Below, piece after piece: positions 57,562-64,000 of a DNA stretch of 64,000 nt (position 1 is the first letter of the stretch; each line of letters starts with the position of its first letter). A program made the position numbers and the translations under genes. Source of the stretch: Bacteroidota bacterium (GTDB lineage: Bacteria; Bacteroidota; Bacteroidia; Chitinophagales; JADIYW01); contig JADIYW010000012.1 of the NCBI GenBank assembly GCA_016705125.1, positions 48,681 through 112,680 of the forward strand, read 5' to 3'. The notes under the pieces are model-generated. The model was given only the letters and a program-made list of their open reading frames with translations. It was not told the DNA's origin and did no database searches.

Positions 57562-57969
57562 TTAGTTAGTTTTATTGGTTAAAAATTTGAATTGAAAAAT
57601 TGGGAATGTGAAAAATATTATAGAAGAAAATAAAATTGTATAAATGATTAGATTTGAAAAATCTAACTGGTTTTCCATAAAATAATTGTTTGTAAATTGT
57701 TTTAAAATTAAAACCAATATTGGACCACAAAAAAGCCAAATGCCCAAAGTAAACCATTGCATTAATCCGACATACTTCGGTGTGTTAAATAGACTTAATC
57801 CAACATAATTCCATACCAAAACGGGTAGAAAAATTTGTATTGGTTTATGGAAAAAGAGAAACAGATATCCAGTTTGAAAACCATGTTTGAGGTTGATTAT
57901 TTCTAAAAATAATCCAATAATTAAAATTGGAATTAGAAGGCTAGTAATGGCTAATTTTAAATTTTTCAT
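57562..57969 (-). CDS. hypothetical membrane protein, creD locus
   Basis: About 135 residues from the ATG ending at 57969 (MKNLKLAIT), which avoids overlapping the gene upstream; a longer in-frame start at 58029 exists. Four predicted membrane segments. No motif recognised. It directly precedes creD (two-base gap) and so is probably co-transcribed. Confidence 0.75.
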   Translation of the reverse strand: MKNLKLAITSLLIPILIIGLFLEIINLKHGFQTGYLFLFFHKPIQIFLPVLVWNYVGLSLFNTPKYVGLMQWFTLGIWLFCGPILVLILKQFTNNYFMENQLDFSNLIIYTILFSSIIFFTFPIFQFKFLTNKTN

Positions 57970-57973
57970 ACGT

Positions 57974-58405
57974 TTAATTTTTAGTTGAATTAAAATTGGT
58001 TTCATTAATTGTTGAGTTGGTCCATTCATTTTTCATTACAAGGAAAACGGAAATGATAATTATAAAAGAAGGTATAATGTGTATGATTAATGCATTTAAA
58101 ATGAAATTTGTAAATTCACCAGTAAATATTAATAAGATAATTGTTGTGATAATGGATAATAAAACACAAACAATACATAAATAACTAGTTTTGTTTACCA
58201 TTTTTATTTTTGATTTATCCAAAAATTTCATAATAAATGCAATTGGAAATATGCACCAATAGGTTAGTAATGAACAAAAAATTGGAATTAATATTATTTC
58301 CCAAATATTAAAAAAAATGGATAGCACTATAAATAAAAGGATTAAGGATAATGAAGCATAAGTCCATATGTTTATTGCCAAATTAAAAGAAGTATTATAA
58401 CTCAT
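57974..58405 (-). CDS. hypothetical membrane protein, creD locus
   Basis: 143 residues with three to four membrane segments and long Ile/Phe runs. No recognised family. It stops four bases before the next gene and starts four bases after the preceding one, so it belongs to the creD operon. Confidence 0.75.
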   Translation of the reverse strand: MSYNTSFNLAINIWTYASLSLILLFIVLSIFFNIWEIILIPIFCSLLTYWCIFPIAFIMKFLDKSKIKMVNKTSYLCIVCVLLSIITTIILLIFTGEFTNFILNALIIHIIPSFIIIISVFLVMKNEWTNSTINETNFNSTKN

Positions 58406-58409
58406 TTTT

Positions 58410-59153
58410 TTAAAATTTAAGTGATTTAATAATTTTGTTTTGAATATAATTTCCTATCAGTAGTGTAATAATTAGCACTATAAATACTTCCCACAAGATT
58501 GGATTATTCAAAAAGTGCAATCGTTTTTGATTCGGTAAAATCATTGCCGAACTCAAAAATAAAAACCAAATAGATAGTAAAATTAATAAGCAAAAAATGA
58601 TATTTTTCCATATTGTATTTTGAATATTTTCATCTATTATTATTTGTAAAAAAGTGAAAAGAAATAGCAATACCTCAAATAGTATAATTGATTCAACCAG
58701 AATATTATTAAATTCTATTTTAGGAAAAAATAGGAGGATACTTACTAAAAACACACATGAAGTAAAACTAAGTTTCTTGAAGTTTCGGATTAAATACTGA
58801 TCTACAAAACAATATGGTTTTTTAAGCATTGAAAGCTTAACCAAAAGGTGAGCAAATGAAAAACTAGTAAATATTAAAATGCCTATCTTAAATAGAAAAG
58901 TAAAAGAAATAAAGGCAATAATAGATGATTGTAATAGTTGTGTCATGCTTATGAAATACGCAAAGCCAATTAGAAGAAAAGAGAATAATTCAATTAAATA
59001 TTGCTCTGCCACGCTAATAAAAGTTATGGAAGTGTATTTTATAATTTTACCAAAAAGCAAACACAAAGGATAAGTAAATAAGGTGGTTTCAATTATTTTT
59101 GATAGCGTTATCCCTGGGTGTCCATCCCAAATGGCAAAAAGAATAGTGCGCAA
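58410..59153 (-). CDS. hypothetical membrane protein, creD locus (possible N-terminal frame break)
   Basis: 247 residues with about six membrane segments, no recognised motif. The present start MRTILFAIWDGHPGITLSKI is suspicious. In another frame, an ATG at 59209 (MKINKNTKTAHKTWVLTLG) runs to LFFLPFGMDTQG and a stop at the same spot. Adding one G to the GGG run near 59130 would join it as LPFGDGHPGITLSKI. The true protein may thus start at 59209. Confidence 0.65.
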   Translation of the reverse strand: MRTILFAIWDGHPGITLSKIIETTLFTYPLCLLFGKIIKYTSITFISVAEQYLIELFSFLLIGFAYFISMTQLLQSSIIAFISFTFLFKIGILIFTSFSFAHLLVKLSMLKKPYCFVDQYLIRNFKKLSFTSCVFLVSILLFFPKIEFNNILVESIILFEVLLFLFTFLQIIIDENIQNTIWKNIIFCLLILLSIWFLFLSSAMILPNQKRLHFLNNPILWEVFIVLIITLLIGNYIQNKIIKSLKF

Positions 59154-59248
59154 CCTAAGGTTAGTACCCAGGTTTTGTGTGCTGTTTTTGTATTTTTATT
59201 TATTTTCATAGTACTTTGTTTTTCAAAGCTAAAAGGCAAAAAAAAAGC

Positions 59249-59541
59249 CTATTGCATTTTTAATAATTTTTCTAGATTGTCTAAATGGTCTCTAAATGCC
59301 TTTTCTCCAATTTTGGTGGCTGCATAAGAAGTATTTGGTTTTTGCCTATAAATATTTTTCTTATTTGAATAAATTCTATTTTTTCCAGTGCGGATAAATG
59401 ACTAGCCAAATTACCATCTGTAAGGTCAAATGTTTCCTTGAAAGTGGCAAAATCTACCCAGTCATTTACCATTAATAGAGACATTATTCCGAGTCGGATT
59501 CTGCTTTCAAATGCCTTATTTAATTCGTTTGCTGGATGCAT
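59249..59541 (-). CDS. winged-helix transcriptional regulator (HTH_34 type; one frame break)
   Basis: The 5' part gives the winged helix SRIRLGIMSLLMVNDWVDFA, TDGNLASHLSALEKIEFIQI. The frame ends early, but one more A in the run GGCAAAAACC near 59340 restores FIGKKPNTSYAATKIGEKAF and RDHLDNLEKLLKMQ to the stop at 59249, giving about 97 residues. This is the small MarR/ArsR-like regulator commonly found beside membrane proteins and creD in Bacteroidota. It overlaps the upstream gene's stop by one base (TAATG), so the two are coupled. Confidence 0.85.
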
Positions 59542-60182
59542 TATTTTTCTGTTCTTTCGTATTTATTCCACATAAATACGCCATATAATATATGTAAAAT
59601 TCCAAATCCAATACACCATGAAAGTAATCCAAATTTCGGATTAGCAGCGGCAATCAAACCCAATACTATTTCCATAAAACCCAAATACCTTATTTCGTCG
59701 AGGGTAAATTTGCTTCCATTTATTAAAGCCAAACCATAAAATATTAGCATCGATGGAGCAATTAGAAATAATAAATGTTGGCTTAATAAAATGAGGCAAA
59801 AAAGACCTCCTGTTACCAATGGAATGAATAAATTGCTGATTAATTTTAAACCTGGTTTATTGAATAATTTGACATTATTTTTTTTCGCCCTTCTATTGGT
59901 AAAATACCATGCAGTTATTAGGGATAAAATCAAAACGATGGTTGCATCAGCAATTATAAATGGAAAAAGTTTATTAGGTTCAAAACTGTGGGCCGTTCTT
60001 TCATTATAAAAACCTAAATCATCTCGATACCCAAATTTAAAATAGGCAATTCCAGCGCCTATAAGTGCATAAATGCCTACGAAAATACCTGAAAATCCAC
60101 TTAAAGAAATAAATCTACTCGATTTATCCATTAGTGATCTGATGGCTGCTAAGTCGTTTAATTGTGCGTTTTGATCATTCAT
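59541..60182 (-). CDS. membrane protein paired with the HTH regulator
   Basis: 213 residues, about six membrane segments, beginning MNDQNAQLNDLAAIRSLMDK and SSRFISLSGFSGIFVG. This opening recurs in Bacteroidota membrane proteins that precede the small HTH regulator. Function unknown; it probably senses or belongs to envelope homeostasis. It heads the likely operon running to creD. TTACTTTG on the minus strand upstream resembles a -7 element. Confidence 0.82.
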   Translation of the reverse strand: MNDQNAQLNDLAAIRSLMDKSSRFISLSGFSGIFVGIYALIGAGIAYFKFGYRDDLGFYNERTAHSFEPNKLFPFIIADATIVLILSLITAWYFTNRRAKKNNVKLFNKPGLKLISNLFIPLVTGGLFCLILLSQHLLFLIAPSMLIFYGLALINGSKFTLDEIRYLGFMEIVLGLIAAANPKFGLLSWCIGFGILHILYGVFMWNKYERTEK

Positions 60183-60246
60183 AAAAGAACTTTGAAATAC
60201 AAAGTAAATATAAATTTTTTATTTGTGCAAATATTTTTTAATTTTT

Positions 60247-61885
60247 TTAATTTATTTTAAAAATTCCGAATCCCAAACTATCAAATACAAAACTATTGTT
60301 GTTTTCATTAGTTTGAAGAGTAACCTTTTCGCCAAAAATGATGGAATGGTTATTTAGTGTATCTATTTTACAAGACTTATCTGAAAAATTCAATAAAATA
60401 AGAAGTTTTTCATTTTCATGTATTCGTTCAAAAGCTAATATTTCCTTTGGTATATTTGAATTGTCGAACCATTTGAATCCACCCTTTTGTAAAGCCAAAC
60501 TATCTTTTCGAAATGAAAGTATGTCTTTTATTGTATTCAATAAACTGTTTTTATCTCCAATTTGTGTTTCTACATTTATCGTCTTATAATTTGGATTTAT
60601 TGGCAACCAAGTATTTTTATGTGCAGTAAAACCAGCATAAGTAGTTGTATTCCATTGCATTGGAGTTCGAACCTCATCTCTATTTATTGTATCGGAAATT
60701 CTATTTACGATAAACTGCGGTAATGTTTTATATTTCTTCGCAATTGGGTCGAGCCCATTTTTTAATGGAATATTCAAATTTTGCATTCCAATTTCTTCCC
60801 CATAATACATAAACGGAATGCCTCTTAGGGTAAATTGAAGGAAATGTAATAGTTTTGATTTTTCCAAATTTCCATTCAATCTGCTTGCACTTCTTTTTTT
60901 GTCATGATTTGAAAAGACATAAACGGGAAATGATGGCGATTGGAAATGGCTTTCTATTTTTGAAATCAATGTTTTGAAATATTCCGGATTCCATTTGAAT
61001 TTCAGCATTTCGAATATAAAACTGCATGCAATCCATCCTGATCGCCTATATATTCTCGAATGGTTTTTAGGTTTCCAAATACTTCTCCTACCAAAATTTA
61101 TTTGGATATTCATTTAAAACATTTCTTAATTCTTTGGCAAAATCATAATTTTGATGATAATTTACCGTGTATTTATTTTTTGAAAGAAACCATCAGGATT
61201 TTCTTCATTTGGGAATTAGTCTATAAGACCAAGGATTGTTTCTAAAAGTTGGGTCTTTCATTATTACATTAAAAATATCTAATCTAAAACCATCAACTCC
61301 TTTTTGCAAGCCAATATCGGATAGTGTCAAACATCTCTTTTTACTTCCTCATTATGGTAATTTAAATCGGGTTGAAATGGTAGGAAGGTAGCAAAATACC
61401 ACTCGTCTCTTTCTTCCACATAATGCCACCCGCAGCCGCCCGTCATCGATTTCCAATTGTTTGGTGGGTTTTTACCTTTCCCTTTTTTCCAAATATACCA
61501 ATCAGATTTTTGGATTATTATTGGATGTTTTGAGGCTTTAAACCAAGGATGTTGGTCGGAAGTGTGGTTCATTACCATATCAAAACGATATACATTTTTC
61601 GTTTATGTATTTCATTAATTAATCGTTCAATAATTGAAAGGACCATATTTGGTTCAATATTTCTATAATCAGATATGTCATAACCAAAATCTGCTTGCGG
61701 ACTACAAAAAATGGAGAAATCCAGATGGTTTCAAAACCAATCGATTGGATATAGTCCAATTTTTTGGATAATGCCTTCTAAGTCACCAATTCCATCTCCA
61801 TTTGAATCAAAAAAGAAGAGGGTAAATTTGGTAAACAGTGGTTGTTTTCCAAAAGTCAGCTGCACTATTTGATGTATTGTTCAAT
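60247..61885 (-). pseudogene. GH13 alpha-glucosidase / oligo-1,6-glucosidase, multiply frame-broken
   Basis: The order of a GH13 glucosidase can be read through at least five frame changes: ADFWKTTTVYQIYP, FFDSNGDGIGDLEGIIQKLD, NHTSDQHPWFKASK, GWHYVEERDEWYFATFLPFQ, the nucleophile Asp in VDGFRLDIFNVI, SNHDKKRSASR, and the C-terminal MYYGEEIGM and RDEVRTPMQW. The longest open part (60247-61113) is the C-terminal third. It would release glucose from alpha-glucans or isomalto-oligosaccharides in the cytoplasm. A TTG at 61885 is the only plausible start I can see. The dense breaks continue into the neighbouring genes, which points to local consensus error. Confidence 0.82.
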
Positions 61886-62005
61886 TAAAAATTAAGGTTT
61901 AACATTTTTTCTAATAATCGTTTAAAAAGTCTTTTTTTGATTGTCCACGGTCGACCCTGAAAATTTGATTTAAATTTGCTGTATTTCCAAATTAAACGAA
62001 ATTTA

Positions 62006-62933
62006 TCAAAAATTAGTGGCAATAAATTGATTTACATCCTTATAACATTGCATTGCTTCTTCGCCGATTTTGGAATATTAAAAGCCATGAACCATATTTT
62101 TATACTCAATATATTGCGTTTGAACACCTTCTTTTTTTAATAGTTTTATGTATTCGTATCCTTCATCTCTCAATGGGTCGTACTGAGCAGTAGCAATAAA
62201 AGCGATTGGTAAATTTTAAAGTCTTTTGTAAAAATAGGAGAAAGGGTAGGGTCTTTTTGTCAAGGCCATCAGGAACATATTGTAAATCAAAAAAGTCTAA
62301 ATTCCTTTGGGTTAATAAGTATCCTTCACCATTTTCTTTATAGCTAGGATGGTTAAAAGTAGCATCCACCCACGGATAGATTAAAATTTGGCCTGCAATT
62401 TTCAATTCTCCTAAATCTCTTGCTTGAATGCTAACACCAGCTGCCAAATTTCCACCGGCACTATCACCCATAACAATTATTTTCTCCTTATTTCCATTGA
62501 TTTCGGTTATATTGTTTTGAACCCATTTGGTGGCATCATAGGCATCTTCCAGCGCGAAAGGAAATTTAAATTCAGGCGCTAAGCGATAATCAACAGCTAT
62601 AACCACTGCTTGATTTTGTTTAGAAAGATGACGACAAACGTAATCATGCGATTCTAAATCGCCCACTACAAAACCACCACCATGAAAATAAACGATAGTA
62701 GTTTGATTTGGCGTGCCTAAATTATCATATATTCTGACAGGAATAGTTCCATGTCTTCCTTGTATGTTTATATCTTTGACCTTTTTAATTTGGATAAAGT
62801 CGTTAAACAAAAAGTTGCCCAATTTTGAGCCTTGTTTCATTTCATTTCGTAACAATTCTACCGTAATATTGCCCTTATTTTTCGCGTCTCTCAATTTTAT
62901 AAAAGCAAGTAATAATTTTAGTTTCCAGTTCAT
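62006..62933 (-). pseudogene. HSL-family alpha/beta hydrolase (esterase), frame-broken
   Basis: The 5' part (to 62163) carries the HSL signatures HGGGFVVGD and the nucleophile GDSAGGNLAAG. The frame is then lost; adding an A in GACAAAAAGACC and another in TTTAAAATTT restores DPTLSPIFTKDF, the Asp in AQYDPLRDEGYEY, and the His in NMVHGF. A TAA directly after HGF is in frame and is followed in the same frame by YSKIGEEAMQCYKDVNQFIA and TNF to the stop at 62006. So both single-base losses and one stop-creating change are present. The enzyme would hydrolyse short acyl esters. Confidence 0.82.
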
Positions 62934-63044
62934 TTTATGAATTTTGGATAAAGTTAATTTTTTCTCATTCCAACTTTTAATTCTATCTTTAAAATCAATT
63001 TGATTTTTAATAGTAAAGTGTTTTTAAATAATAATTGTCCAAAA

Positions 63045-64000
63045 ATGGATTCGAAAAAATAGTAGGATTTTGCATTTTTAGTTTAGTTGCCTTTGGCGGA
63101 CTTATCTCTTGGTTGGAGATTGAAAATTATATTTCTCTTCCTTCCTATTTGGCTTGTATTATTAGGTGGATAAGTATATTGGGTTTGATTTATTGGATGA
63201 TTCAGAAAAAATCATTAACCACCACTATTTTGATTTCGATGGTAATTGGAATGGAAATAGGCTATGATTTTCCTGAATTTGCAGTGAATTAAGAATTCCT
63301 CTCAAGATATTTTTACAGATGATAAAAACCATCATTGCGCCACTTTTGTTTGGGACTTTGGTTCCAGGAATTGCGGGTCATTCGGATGTAAAGCAAGTTG
63401 GTCGAATGGGATGGAAGTCGATGTTGTATTTTGAAATTGTAACCACAATAGCTTTGTTTATTGGGTTGTTTGCAATAAATTTTACAAAAGCAGGTGTGGG
63501 AATAGTGATGCCTTTCATTGGCCATGTTACCTGCTAAAAGAAAAACCGAGGTTTGGAATTTACCGAAAGTTTGGCAGAGGTAATGTTTTAAATTCACGCA
63601 AATAGTCATGTATTTTGCACCCATAGGAGTAGGGAGCGGCAATGGCAGTAACGGTTGGGACATGGGATTGGATATATTGAATATTTGTTTGCTTTATTGT
63701 TTACATTATATGGCCTTATTGGTTTTTATTTTATCTGGTTTTAGTGCCAATTGGTTTAATGATCAACGCCATTTCGGAAATTTGTTAAAGCAATATCAGA
63801 ACCTGTATCGATTGCATTTGCTACAACGAGTTCAGAATCTGCATTGCCTAAAGCGATGCTTTCAATGGAAAAATTGGGCGTTCCTCGTAAAAATTGTGTC
63901 ATTTGTAATGCTCATGGGTTGTTTTAATTTGGGTTACACTACGCTTTATTTAGCGCTTGCATCCATATTTTTGCACAAGCAGCTTAGGAATTGATATGCC
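63045..64000 (+). pseudogene. dicarboxylate/amino acid:cation symporter (DAACS), frame-broken and truncated
   Basis: Starts at ATG 63045 (MDSKK); one A is missing from the run that follows, after which IVGFCIFSLVAFGG opens the protein. Family segments then appear in different frames: MIKTIIAPLLFGTLVPGIAG, VKQVGRMGWKSMLYFEIVTT, MYFAPIGVG, a Ser-rich TTSSESALPKAM-type segment (readable near 63820-63860 in a shifted frame), and the Na+/substrate site SFVMPMG-like and TTLYLALASIF. At least five breaks occur. It should take up glutamate or C4-dicarboxylates with Na+ or H+. The gene runs off the right edge. Confidence 0.82.

Overview
The window is AT-rich chromosomal DNA from a member of the Bacteroidota, probably a Chitinophagales/Sphingobacteriales-type environmental bacterium. 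The evidence is consistent: promoters of the Bacteroidota form (TTTG about 20 bp upstream of TAnnTTTG) precede many genes; one secreted enzyme ends in a type IX secretion (Por) sorting domain; there is a PD40-OmpA envelope protein; the ribosomal order is rpsF-rpsR-rplI; and many short-signal lipoproteins are present. No rRNA, tRNA, CRISPR array or prophage was seen.

Layout. 1-4.2 kb: the end of a FAD oxidoreductase, chromate transporter, acyl-CoA dehydrogenase, secreted thioredoxin. 4.5-6.7 kb: a nucleotidyltransferase with a tiny upstream partner, ComF, and a VapBC-like toxin-antitoxin pair. 6.8-17.2 kb: radA, a very long TPR protein, an SRPBCC-SDR fusion, a sorted hydrolase, a PagL-like enzyme, OmpA and TatC. 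17.4-26 kb: rpiB, rpsF-rpsR-rplI, a metallopeptidase-like lipoprotein, an ABC permease, lptB, proA and a Rieske oxygenase. 26-33 kb: a patchwork of intergenic repeats, a badly frame-broken aconitase, a NUMOD4-HNH protein, an IS256-type insertion sequence placed exactly at the recJ stop, recJ, and a phasin-like protein. 33-47 kb: uvrA, a porin, gltB-gltD, a hydrolase and mutA. 47-56 kb: envelope proteins (PD40-OmpA, two DUF4349 lipoproteins), cold shock protein, and a BchE-like radical SAM enzyme. 56-60.2 kb: a creD locus with its regulator and membrane proteins. 60.2-64 kb: a GH13 glucosidase, an HSL-type esterase and a dicarboxylate/cation symporter, all frame-broken.

Most genes serve housekeeping or envelope functions: nitrogen assimilation (gltBD), proline synthesis (proA), pentose phosphate metabolism (rpiB), DNA repair and recombination (radA, recJ, uvrA), LPS export (lptB), Tat export (tatC) and propionate metabolism (mutA).

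Two features stand out. First, a dispersed intergenic repeat occurs three times, and its short terminal arms change together so that they stay complementary, which suggests selection on a folded form. Second, frame breaks are not random: nearly all that can be localised are single-base losses in homopolymers, and they cluster at 26.6-28.9 kb and 60-64 kb. I read these mainly as consensus errors, not gene decay. I did not find a convincing new defence or biosynthetic system. The best leads for novelty are the covarying repeat, the repeat patchwork, the PD40-OmpA linker repeats, the SRPBCC-SDR fusion, the nucleotidyltransferase pair and the HExxH lipoprotein.
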